Origin: an uncultured Clostridia bacterium
Lineage (GTDB): Bacteria; Bacillota; Clostridia; TANB77; CAG-508
DNA: 64,000 nucleotides
Direction: 5' to 3'
NCBI GenBank assembly: GCA_944392805.1
Contig: CALXXZ010000001.1
Coordinates: 132,856 to 196,855, forward strand
A program made the translations under genes and the position numbers. A model generated the notes under the pieces. It had not been told where the DNA came from and searched no databases. It saw only the letters and a list, made by a program, of their open reading frames with translations. This document shows, in pieces, positions 31,296 through 39,242 of the stretch; position 1 is the stretch's first letter, and each line of letters starts with the position of its first letter.

Positions 31296-32543
31296 TTATT
31301 TTAAATATTCAATTATTGCATTTGCTGCATTTCTACCAGAACGTGCTGCCCAAGCCACAGTTCCTTTTGCCCCTGCTAGATCTCCACCAGCAAATATCTT
31401 TGGATTAGAAGTTCTATTTTGTTCATCTATATTTATATATCCCCATTTGTTTAATTTCAATCCTAATGTATTTACAAATTCTTCTGGCTTAGAACCTAAA
31501 GCCATTACTATATAATCTATATCTATTATATAATTACTATCTGGAATATTTACTGGAACTTTTCTTGTTTCTCCTTCTTTTTGAACTAATTCTGTTTTAA
31601 TTAATTCAACTTTTTCTACCTTATCTTTTCCTAAAATTTTTACAATATTATTTTGGAATAAAAATTCAATTCCTTCTTCTTTGGCTTCTTGTATTTCTTT
31701 AACTTCTGCAGGCATCTGTTCTTCTGCTCTTCTATATATAACTTTAACTTCTTGTGCTCCTAATCTTTTAATTGTTCTAGCACAATCCATTGCAACATTT
31801 CCTCCACCAATTATTCCAACTTTTTTTCCTTTATAATCTGGATGATTATTATGTTCTAATAATTGATTTCCTCCATATACACCTTCTAAGTCTTCTCCCT
31901 CAACACCCATTTTAGTTGTTATATTAGCTCCAAATGCTAGAAATATTGCATCATATTGTTTTTCTAATTCTTGTAAAGTTATATTTTTTCCAAGTTCCAT
32001 GTTATATTTTACTTCTAGTCCTAAATCTATTACTTTTTGGATTGTTTGTTTTACAATTTCTTTAGGTAATCTAAATTCTGGGATTCCATGCATTAATAAT
32101 CCACCAAGATAATCATATTTTTCATATAATGTTACTGAATATCCTTTTTTTAATAAAAATGCACTTGCTGTTATTCCTGCTGGTCCTCCGCCTACTATTG
32201 CAACTTTTTTATCTTTATTTTCTTCATTTTTTTCTGCTATTTTATAGTTTTCTTTTATTGCTATATCCCCTATAAATGCTTCCATATCTCCAATACTTAC
32301 TGGATTTGATTTTATACCTCTAACACACGAACCTTCACATTGTTTTGTATGTGGACATATTCTTCCACATACAGCTTCTAATACTGTTGTTTCTGACAAT
32401 ATTTCATATGCTTTTTCATAATCTTCTTCTTTTATTGCTTTTATAAATCTTGGTATATCATTTTCTAATGGACATCCTTTTTTTGAACATGGTTTTACAG
32501 GACAATTTAAACAATATTCTGATTTTTCTTTTATATCTTTCAT
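31296..32543 (-). CDS. GltD-like NAD(P)H/FAD oxidoreductase
   Basis: 415 residues of the glutamate-synthase small-subunit family. The N-terminus carries Cys clusters for two [4Fe-4S] centres (CLNCPVKPCSKKGCP and CGRICPHTKQCEGSC), then the FAD site VGGGPAGITA and the NAD(P) site IGGGNVAMDCAR, ending GGDLAGAKGTVAWAA. No large GltB subunit is adjacent; such stand-alone GltD/NfnB-like proteins serve as electron-transfer flavoproteins in anaerobes. Physiological partner unknown. Confidence 0.87.
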   Translation of the reverse strand: MKDIKEKSEYCLNCPVKPCSKKGCPLENDIPRFIKAIKEEDYEKAYEILSETTVLEAVCGRICPHTKQCEGSCVRGIKSNPVSIGDMEAFIGDIAIKENYKIAEKNEENKDKKVAIVGGGPAGITASAFLLKKGYSVTLYEKYDYLGGLLMHGIPEFRLPKEIVKQTIQKVIDLGLEVKYNMELGKNITLQELEKQYDAIFLAFGANITTKMGVEGEDLEGVYGGNQLLEHNNHPDYKGKKVGIIGGGNVAMDCARTIKRLGAQEVKVIYRRAEEQMPAEVKEIQEAKEEGIEFLFQNNIVKILGKDKVEKVELIKTELVQKEGETRKVPVNIPDSNYIIDIDYIVMALGSKPEEFVNTLGLKLNKWGYINIDEQNRTSNPKIFAGGDLAGAKGTVAWAARSGRNAANAIIEYLK

Positions 32544-32616
32544 TTTCTACTCCATCTATTTTTTTATTTATTTTATATTGTTTTGTTTTTTTAGTCAATA
32601 TTCCTGACCAAGTAGG

Positions 32617-33168
32617 TTAATTGTTGTATTTATTCATCACTTCTTTTAAATCTTTTATAAAATCAATCTTTTTATTCTCATCTCTCAAAAGAGCAGCAGG
32701 ATGCCAAGTAGGCATATATAAAATACCCTTTTTTTCAAACCATTTGCCTCTACTTGCAGTAATTCCATACTCTTTTCCTAAAATATTTTTTAGTGCTACA
32801 CTGCCTAATAGCACTATAATTTTAGGTTTTACTAATATAACTTGATTTCTCAAATAATTTAAACATGCCACTGCTTCATCATCTTCAGGATTTCTATTTG
32901 AAGGTGGTCTACATTTTACTATATTTGCAATATATACATCTTCTCTATTCAGCCCAATTGCTTCAAAAGCCATATTCATAAGTTTACCTGCTTTTCCTAC
33001 AAATGGTTCTCCTTGAATATCTTCATCTGCACCAGGACCTTCTCCTATAAACATTAAATCTGCATTCTTATTTCCTGTTCCAAACACTACATTATTTCTT
33101 GTCTGACACAATCTACATTTTCTACATTGTTTTGCTGTTTCTTCTAATTGCTCCCAATTATCATACAT
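32617..33168 (-). CDS. Type-4 (Fe-S) uracil-DNA glycosylase
   Basis: 183 residues. The [4Fe-4S] ligands C15, C18, C86 (NIVKCRPP) and C102 and the catalytic block GEGPGADEDIQGEPFVGKAG match family 4 UDGs, which remove uracil from DNA; the HPAALLR motif near the C-terminus is intact. ATG 33168 after AGGATGTGAG is preferred to the GTG at 33177, which overlaps that site. Three-gene unit with tatD and acpS. Confidence 0.92.
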   Translation of the reverse strand: MYDNWEQLEETAKQCRKCRLCQTRNNVVFGTGNKNADLMFIGEGPGADEDIQGEPFVGKAGKLMNMAFEAIGLNREDVYIANIVKCRPPSNRNPEDDEAVACLNYLRNQVILVKPKIIVLLGSVALKNILGKEYGITASRGKWFEKKGILYMPTWHPAALLRDENKKIDFIKDLKEVMNKYNN

Positions 33169-33180
33169 TTTTCTCACATC

Positions 33181-33963
33181 CTAAATTTCAAAAATCTTCA
33201 TTGCATTTTCATATGTAATTTTTGATATTTCTTCTAAGGTCATATTTTTAAATTCTGCTATTTTTTGAGCCACATATTTTACATTTCTTGAATCATTTCT
33301 CTTTCCTCTATTAGGTTCTGGACTCAAATATGGGCTATCAGTTTCTATTAAGATTTTATCCATTGGTAGTAAATCAACTACTTCTTTTGCATTTTTAGAA
33401 TTTTTAAATGTTATTGGTCCTGCAAATGAAATATAATATCCCAAATTTATTGCTTGTTTTACCATTTCTTGATTTAGTTGACAACAATGAAATATACCTC
33501 TTTTATTTACTACATTATTTTTTATTATATCTATTGTATCTACTGATGCATCTCTTGAATGTATTACTATTGGCAATTCTAATTTATTTGCCAATTCTAT
33601 CTGTTTTATAAATGCTTCCTTTTGTAATTCTTTATTTTCTTTATTCCAATAATAATCTAGTCCAATTTCTCCTATTGCAACAATTTTTTTACATTTATTT
33701 TGTGTCACAATTTTTGATATTTCATCTATAGTTTTCCACAATTCTTCTTCTGATTGTGGAATATCATTAGGTGAAATGCCACATATTGAATAAATAAATT
33801 CGTGTTTTTGTGATATTTCAATTGCTTTTTTTGAAGATTCAACATTATATCCCGCACATATAAATTTTGTTACTCCTGATTTATATGTTTCTTCTATTAT
33901 TTGTTCTCTATCTTCATCAAATTTTTCATCATTATAATGTGAATGTGAATCAAAAAATTCCAT
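33181..33963 (-). CDS. tatD: TatD-family metal-dependent deoxyribonuclease
   Basis: 260 residues with TatD metal-site motifs DSHSHYND (N-terminus), IGEIGLDYYW, PIVIHSRDA, GIFHCC and LIETDSPYLSPEPNRG in order. These are 3'-5' exonucleases/hydrolases tied to DNA repair and turnover. Separated by only about 10 bases from acpS upstream and about 12 from the UDG downstream. Confidence 0.93.
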   Translation of the reverse strand: MEFFDSHSHYNDEKFDEDREQIIEETYKSGVTKFICAGYNVESSKKAIEISQKHEFIYSICGISPNDIPQSEEELWKTIDEISKIVTQNKCKKIVAIGEIGLDYYWNKENKELQKEAFIKQIELANKLELPIVIHSRDASVDTIDIIKNNVVNKRGIFHCCQLNQEMVKQAINLGYYISFAGPITFKNSKNAKEVVDLLPMDKILIETDSPYLSPEPNRGKRNDSRNVKYVAQKIAEFKNMTLEEISKITYENAMKIFEI

Positions 33964-33972
33964 GTTTTCCTC

Positions 33973-34347
33973 CTATTTGTATAATACTACTACATTTGCA
34001 ACTGCATATTGCTTGCAATGTGACATACTTATATCTATATCTTCTATTTCTTTTGTATTTTCTTCTGGAAGTTTTACATATGGTTTTCCTGTTTCATCAT
34101 TTAGTATTTCAATTTCTTTCCATGATATTTCGTATTTATTATTTAATGTAGATGATATTGCTTTAATTACCGCTTCTTTTCCTGCAAATCTTGCTGCATA
34201 ATGCTGATATTTTTGATTTTTTCTGTTTTCACAATATTCTATTTCTTTTTCTGTATATACTCTTTCGCAAAATTTTCCTTCTGTTGATTCTATACTTTCT
34301 TTTACTCTATCAATTTCAATTATATCTATCCCTGTTCTAATTTTCAT
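33973..34347 (-). CDS. acpS: Holo-[acyl-carrier-protein] synthase
   Basis: 124 residues, normal AcpS length. The signature GIDIIEIDRVKESI at the N-terminus with Asp8-type Mg ligand, and the FAGKEAVIKAI motif in the middle, are complete. It loads 4'-phosphopantetheine onto ACP for fatty-acid synthesis. First gene of acpS-tatD-udg; AGAGAGGTAAAAC precedes the ATG. Confidence 0.93.
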   Translation of the reverse strand: MKIRTGIDIIEIDRVKESIESTEGKFCERVYTEKEIEYCENRKNQKYQHYAARFAGKEAVIKAISSTLNNKYEISWKEIEILNDETGKPYVKLPEENTKEIEDIDISMSHCKQYAVANVVVLYK

Positions 34348-34381
34348 GTTTTACCTCTCTCTTAACTTTTTGAGTTTTATA

Positions 34382-34404
34382 AAAGCGACATCAAATGTCG
34401 CTTT
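34382..34404 (-). terminator. Terminator of the C-terminally anchored protein gene
   Basis: AAAGCGACA/TGTCGCTTT stem with a short loop, overlapping the stop codon at 34403. Confidence 0.7.
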
Positions 34405-35638
34405 ATCTGTTTATAAAGTATACTATATTTAATGTATTTATTATTAATGTTATTAATAATAATATTACTATAATTACATTTGTTTTTGTGTTTTTTTCTA
34501 TATTTAACTCTTTATATAAGATATCATATTTATTTTTCGTATCAAAAAATATTGTATTTAATTCCAAAACATCTTTTAAATATTGATAATAAAGTGAACC
34601 AGTATCTTCTGATGTTACTTCATTAATCCATAATGTTTGTGTGAATTTTATAAATTCTTTTCTTGTCTTTTTTATCTGAGTTCCTTGTCTAAATTCAAGA
34701 TTTATTTTCTTTAAATATATTTTTGTGTACATTGCTAAAATATATGTATATAAATATTGTTCTTGAAATTCTTGTGGAAATACTGTGTAATTGTTTATGT
34801 CTGCACTTGAACTGAATAGTGTAACTCCTTGTTTTGTCATTCCTAATTTTGCATATTTCCATTTTGAAATTACTTTCATATTTTCTTTTGTATAATCCAC
34901 ACTATTATCACTTGGTAAGATGTTTAAATATTTTATATAACTTGATTTTATTTTATCAAATTCATTTATATTGTTCCAATTGTCTTGGTCTATGCATACA
35001 TATGAATATGTTAAAAATCTTTCTGTATCTATGTCTAGTTTCATAGATTCTATATTTGTTGTTCCTGTTATACTTTCTATAAATTCTTTGAAATATTTTA
35101 CATCTTCAAATGCATCTGTTTGTAATCGTATATTATCATAGTTATTCATGTTTGAAAATTCTTTGTTTATATCTCTAAATTTATAATTAAAGTTTAATAT
35201 GTCTGAAAATCTATCACTATCTTCTATGTTTGTTTTTATACATAAAAAACATATTCCTGTATTAAAACATATTATTTCTATTTTTGGTATTTTAAAAAAT
35301 ATTCCATTTTTTACATCTGTTTTTCCTTGTATATCCTTAGTTAATGTATATTCAAATATTGTACAATTGTTTCTTGCTAAAATTGCTGATTTTGTTTCTA
35401 ATGGCAATTCTTCTAGCTTAGCAATTTTTGATTTACTCAAATTGAAACTACTAAACATGTAATTTCTCGCTCTATGTGAGAAATACGAATATATATCTAA
35501 GTCTTTATCTTTTCTGAATATTCGTAATTTACAGTTTGGATCTTTTAATAATTTTTGTAGATATTTTTGATATCTACTTTCCTTTATTACATAAGGATAT
35601 ATAAAATATGTATATTGATACTTTGTCTTTAGCTCCAT
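34403..35638 (-). CDS. Hypothetical protein with C-terminal membrane anchor
   Basis: 411 residues, no recognised domain. The bulk is soluble, rich in Asn, Lys, Tyr and Phe; the last about 25 residues (VIIVILLLITLIINTLNIVYF) form one transmembrane helix, so it is likely tail-anchored with the body in the cytosol. It follows the WG-repeat gene by 26 bases in the same transcript and ends at a terminator. The pair may form a membrane-surface complex; this is inference. Confidence 0.6.
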   Translation of the reverse strand: MELKTKYQYTYFIYPYVIKESRYQKYLQKLLKDPNCKLRIFRKDKDLDIYSYFSHRARNYMFSSFNLSKSKIAKLEELPLETKSAILARNNCTIFEYTLTKDIQGKTDVKNGIFFKIPKIEIICFNTGICFLCIKTNIEDSDRFSDILNFNYKFRDINKEFSNMNNYDNIRLQTDAFEDVKYFKEFIESITGTTNIESMKLDIDTERFLTYSYVCIDQDNWNNINEFDKIKSSYIKYLNILPSDNSVDYTKENMKVISKWKYAKLGMTKQGVTLFSSSADINNYTVFPQEFQEQYLYTYILAMYTKIYLKKINLEFRQGTQIKKTRKEFIKFTQTLWINEVTSEDTGSLYYQYLKDVLELNTIFFDTKNKYDILYKELNIEKNTKTNVIIVILLLITLIINTLNIVYFINR

Positions 35639-35664
35639 TTCTTACAACATTCCTTTCATAATTA

Positions 35665-37173
35665 TTATTCTTCACAATAATAATTCATATTTAAGTCTTG
35701 TCCTAAGTGCCATTTTCCTATAAACTCTACTTTTAAATAGTCATCTAAATTATATGTTGGTTCTACTACTATTTTTCCTTCTTTATCAATTGAACCCCAT
35801 ACTCCATTTTTCTTTACTGATGCATATCCATATTCATTTTGCTCTGTTGCATCATCATATGTATAGTCTACTACTACATTTCCTTTTTTGTCTACATATC
35901 CATATTTTCCGTCTTTTTTACTTAAGAAAAGTGTATTTTCTGTTAATATTTCTGTATTTGGTTTTTCTTCTAATTTGAAGTTATAATATTTATATTCGTC
36001 ATCAATTCTCATTCTGATATATGATTCTTCTGTATTTATTTCTGATAATATTCCTTTTAGTTTTACATTGAATTCAGAGTCTATTATTGATGTATTGTAT
36101 TCCGCATCTTCTGCTATATTTATATTTGCATCTTGGTTATATGTTATTCCTGTATATTCAAATGGTACTTTTTCATTTCCTTCGCTATCTATTATTCCAT
36201 ATAAATCATTTTGTTTTGCTATGTATATTCCTTCTTTTTGTTCTTTTAAGTCTTGGTATTTTGCTTCTATTAATATTTCTCCTGTTGTACTCATTTCTCC
36301 ATATAGTCCGCCTACTGTGAATATTACGCCTCTTGATGTTGTTGATTTTATATCTTCAAATCCTTGTTCTAATATCTTTGCTCCTGATGAGTCTATTAAT
36401 TTTAATGCTCCTGCTTCTTTTATTAGATAATAGTTTTGCAAATATACTTGCATTATTTCTTCATAATTGTTTTCTAATAATTGTTTTTTTGTTGTACTTA
36501 TTGCTCCATATTTTCCGTCTTCTGTTATTGTGATATATCCTTCTTTATATGTTTCTCCAAGATTTTTTATTTCTTTGTAATTTGGTTCTATTATTATACT
36601 TCCATTGTTATTGGCTAAACCTACTTTTCCGTCTTTTTTTATTATTAAACTGTTTTCTATTCCTTCTAGCGCATATATTTCTTCATATTCACAGTTTAAT
36701 GTTTGTTTTCCATTTAAGTCTATTAGTCCATATTTTCCGTCTTTTTTTACTCTTAATACATTTTCTTCATACCATATGTTTTCATTTTTGTCTGCATTTT
36801 CTATTGGTTCTATTTGCTCATATTGTGTAAATATTTCTTCATTTTTTCTGTTTAATGCTTTTGTTTTATATTCTCCTGTTTCATCATTTATGTCATATGT
36901 ACATATAAATACATCTTTTTCTTTGTCTGGTATTACTATCATTTCTTGATATGATGGTGCTATTACTTCATTTCCTTCTTTGTCTATTACTCCATATTTA
37001 TTTGCTGAGTATATTGTGAAATATTCACTTTCTTTGTTTATTTCTTTTCTTTGACTTATTACATTTTTTATTATTATTACAAACATTACTAATACTATTA
37101 ATGCTATTATTACTGCAAATACCTTTTGATAATTTAACTGTCCTTCTGTTTCGTATCTTTTCCCCTTACTCAT
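35665..37173 (-). CDS. WG-repeat membrane-anchored protein
   Basis: 502 residues. A short cytosolic N-terminus and one transmembrane helix (about 17-39) precede about nine WG-type repeats of roughly 45 residues (units such as KYGVIDKEGNEVIAPSY, KYGLIDLNGKQ, LYGIIDSEGNEKVPF, KYGYVDKKGNVVVDY, VWGSIDKEGKIVVEP), which form an extracellular repeat platform. Function of WG repeats is unknown, probably binding. Start at ATG 37173 after GGAGGTAAAC. Lies between the pilin-like gene and the tail-anchored protein gene, all one strand. Confidence 0.85.
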   Translation of the reverse strand: MSKGKRYETEGQLNYQKVFAVIIALIVLVMFVIIIKNVISQRKEINKESEYFTIYSANKYGVIDKEGNEVIAPSYQEMIVIPDKEKDVFICTYDINDETGEYKTKALNRKNEEIFTQYEQIEPIENADKNENIWYEENVLRVKKDGKYGLIDLNGKQTLNCEYEEIYALEGIENSLIIKKDGKVGLANNNGSIIIEPNYKEIKNLGETYKEGYITITEDGKYGAISTTKKQLLENNYEEIMQVYLQNYYLIKEAGALKLIDSSGAKILEQGFEDIKSTTSRGVIFTVGGLYGEMSTTGEILIEAKYQDLKEQKEGIYIAKQNDLYGIIDSEGNEKVPFEYTGITYNQDANINIAEDAEYNTSIIDSEFNVKLKGILSEINTEESYIRMRIDDEYKYYNFKLEEKPNTEILTENTLFLSKKDGKYGYVDKKGNVVVDYTYDDATEQNEYGYASVKKNGVWGSIDKEGKIVVEPTYNLDDYLKVEFIGKWHLGQDLNMNYYCEE

Positions 37174-37263
37174 GTTTACCTCCATTTTGTATTTTTCTAC
37201 GTTTATACTATATCACAATTTACGCTATCTTACAAGTAATTTTGGATATTTTTTGGTAACAAT

Positions 37264-37292
37264 GAGGGAGTCCTGAATAAGACTCCCCCTGT
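37264..37292 (-). terminator. Hairpin after the pilin-like gene
   Basis: GGGAGTC/GACTCCC stem between the pilin-like and WG-repeat genes. The T tail is poor, so partial readthrough into the WG gene is possible. Confidence 0.5.
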
Positions 37293-37300
37293 TTTCCTAT

Positions 37301-38968
37301 TTAAGCATATATAAATATTACTGTAGCAGTTACGGATACTCCTCCTTCTTTCCATACACAATCTGAAGAATAAACATATAATGTATTTCCACTTAACGTT
37401 GTTCGAAAAGTACCATTACCAAATGCTCCATTACTATTATAAATATAAATACTTTGAATTGCATATGTAATTAAGCTTTTTCCTTCTATTTGTGGCACTG
37501 CTACTGCAACAGAACGACTATAACCATATGTATTCACATTTCCAAAGTTTCCACAAGTAGCTGTCACTGTTTTTGTTTCTATTTGTCCTTTTCCTGCTAT
37601 ATTTCCTTCATTGTATCCATTATCATAGCTATCATTCACATCTTTTCCATTTCCTGTTATTTTTTGACCATTTACCCATGCTGTTTTTCCACTTGCTATA
37701 TTATCAGCTGTTGCTGTTCCCTGTGTTTGACTTTCTAAACTATTTGCTATTATTGTTCCACTTCCGTTATGATATCCTTTTGGTATTGTATAACTTTCTC
37801 CTGCATCTAATCTTTTGTTTATTTTTCCATTGTCTATCATGGTTCCTAATATCATTTTTCCTTTGCTATATGCTTTATATCCTGTTAATAAATGTTCTGA
37901 TTCTGCTGTTGTTTGTGATAATATCTCTTGTATTGTATTTAACTGGTTTTGTATATTTTTATTTGTTTCATTTAAATTATCATAGTTTTTTTGTAATTCA
38001 TCTAACTTATTTTGTAATTCTGTATTACTTTGTTCTAATTCATTATATTCATTTTGTAATTCGTCTAACTCTTTTTGTATATTTTCTTTATCTTGTTGTA
38101 ACTGTTCATTTTCTGTTTCTAATTGTTCTATTCTTTCTTGTAATTGTCTATTTGTTTCCTCTAGTTTATTATATTCATTTTGTAATGTTTCTAATTGTTC
38201 TTGTAATAATTCATTTAATGTATTTAATTCTGTATTTTGATTTTGGATATTATTTAATTCTTCTTGTAATCTACTATTCTCTGTATTTAAATCACTTTTT
38301 TCTTGTTCTAATTGTGCAACTTTATCTTCTAATTGTTTTTTTATCACTTCTAATGTATCGTATTTTGACTGTAAATCTTCTAGTTGTTTTTCTAACTCAT
38401 TTATTATAGCTTCTAATTCACTATCTCCTGAAGTTATATTATCTAACATTTCTTGCAAACTATCTATTTTATTTTGTAATTGTTCATTTTTATTTACTAA
38501 TTCTTCTAATTTGTCTTGCAATTCTTTATTTTGTGCTAATAATTCATTGTATTTGTTTTGTAATTCTCCTAATGCATTTTCTAAGTCTTCATTTGTTCCT
38601 GAATCAACTATTTCTCCTGTTCCATTTACTGTATAACTTCTTTGACTTTCTGTATATATTATTTTTATAGCATTTTCTTCTTCTGCGTCTCCAAATATAT
38701 ATTTTCCTTCTCCTATGTTTTTGTCTAGTTCTGGCTTTAAATTATCTTCTGTTACTCCTCCGCCTTCATTATTCGCTTTTACTGCCATTACAGCTAAATT
38801 GATTTTTTCTTGTTCTCCTGCTATTTCTGTTTTTTCTCTAGATTCTTTTGCTTTGTTTATAATTCCATTTTCTCCTAATTGTAGTCCTATACTCACTCCT
38901 GCAATTATTAATAGAACTACAATAGTTACTACTAATGCTATTAATGTAATTCCTTTTTCTTTTCTCAT
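37301..38968 (-). CDS. Pilin-like protein with long coiled coil and tail-fibre-like C-terminus
   Basis: 555 residues. The N-terminus KEKG/ITLIALVVTIVVLLIIAG is a prepilin-peptidase site plus hydrophobic helix, but lacks Glu at position +5. Residues about 125-360 are an unbroken heptad coiled coil rich in Gln/Asn/Glu/Leu. The C-terminus (GYHNGSGTIIANSL, TQGTATADNIASGKTAWVNG) resembles phage tail-fibre repeats and ends in a beta-rich tip. It is likely a surface-exposed stalked fibre. Start at 38968 after GGGAGAAAAAAG. A candidate invertible promoter lies upstream (38996-39168). Confidence 0.7.
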   Translation of the reverse strand: MRKEKGITLIALVVTIVVLLIIAGVSIGLQLGENGIINKAKESREKTEIAGEQEKINLAVMAVKANNEGGGVTEDNLKPELDKNIGEGKYIFGDAEEENAIKIIYTESQRSYTVNGTGEIVDSGTNEDLENALGELQNKYNELLAQNKELQDKLEELVNKNEQLQNKIDSLQEMLDNITSGDSELEAIINELEKQLEDLQSKYDTLEVIKKQLEDKVAQLEQEKSDLNTENSRLQEELNNIQNQNTELNTLNELLQEQLETLQNEYNKLEETNRQLQERIEQLETENEQLQQDKENIQKELDELQNEYNELEQSNTELQNKLDELQKNYDNLNETNKNIQNQLNTIQEILSQTTAESEHLLTGYKAYSKGKMILGTMIDNGKINKRLDAGESYTIPKGYHNGSGTIIANSLESQTQGTATADNIASGKTAWVNGQKITGNGKDVNDSYDNGYNEGNIAGKGQIETKTVTATCGNFGNVNTYGYSRSVAVAVPQIEGKSLITYAIQSIYIYNSNGAFGNGTFRTTLSGNTLYVYSSDCVWKEGGVSVTATVIFIYA

Positions 38969-38995
38969 TTTTCTTTTTTCTCCCTTCATCTTTAT

Positions 38996-39168
38996 TCATT
39001 AATTAAATAAATTAAAGAAATAAATCAAATCTACTATACCAATAAAATACATAAAAATCAAGATATCTAAAAAAAAAATAAAAAAATTTAATATATAAAA
39101 AATTTAATATTTTACGATATTCAAATATTTTGAGACATATATATTTCTTTAATTTATTTAATTAATGA
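38996..39168. repeat. 27-bp perfect inverted repeat flanking a 119-bp segment (candidate invertible element)
   Basis: The 27 bases at 38996-39022 are the exact reverse complement of 39142-39168. The 119 bases between contain a promoter pointing at the pilin-like gene (39033-39061). Size, arm length and position match the phase-variable DNA switches of Clostridia and other gut bacteria. No site-specific recombinase gene is in the window, so it would act in trans. Confidence 0.6.
39033..39061 (-). promoter_or_regulatory. Promoter inside the candidate invertible segment
   Basis: Minus-strand TTGATT (39056-39061), 17 bases, TATAGT (39033-39038). As sequenced it drives the pilin-like gene; inversion would point it at the 3' end of spoIIE. 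Confidence 0.55.
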
Positions 39169-39207
39169 TTTTTTCAAAAAATTTTATCCAAATTGAAAAT
39201 AATTAAA

Positions 39208-39242
39208 GAAAAAAGAAGCATTTTATTTAGCTTCCTTTTTTT
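39208..39242 (-). terminator. Terminator of spoIIE
   Basis: AAAAAGGAAGC/GCTTCTTTTTT stem (with one G·T pair) and a T run on the minus strand, overlapping the spoIIE stop region at 39227. Confidence 0.65.

Noticed and set aside
37573..38409. A 278-codon plus-strand frame rich in Leu, Phe and His
   Set aside because: Antisense of the repetitive coiled coil of the pilin-like gene, with no ribosome binding site.
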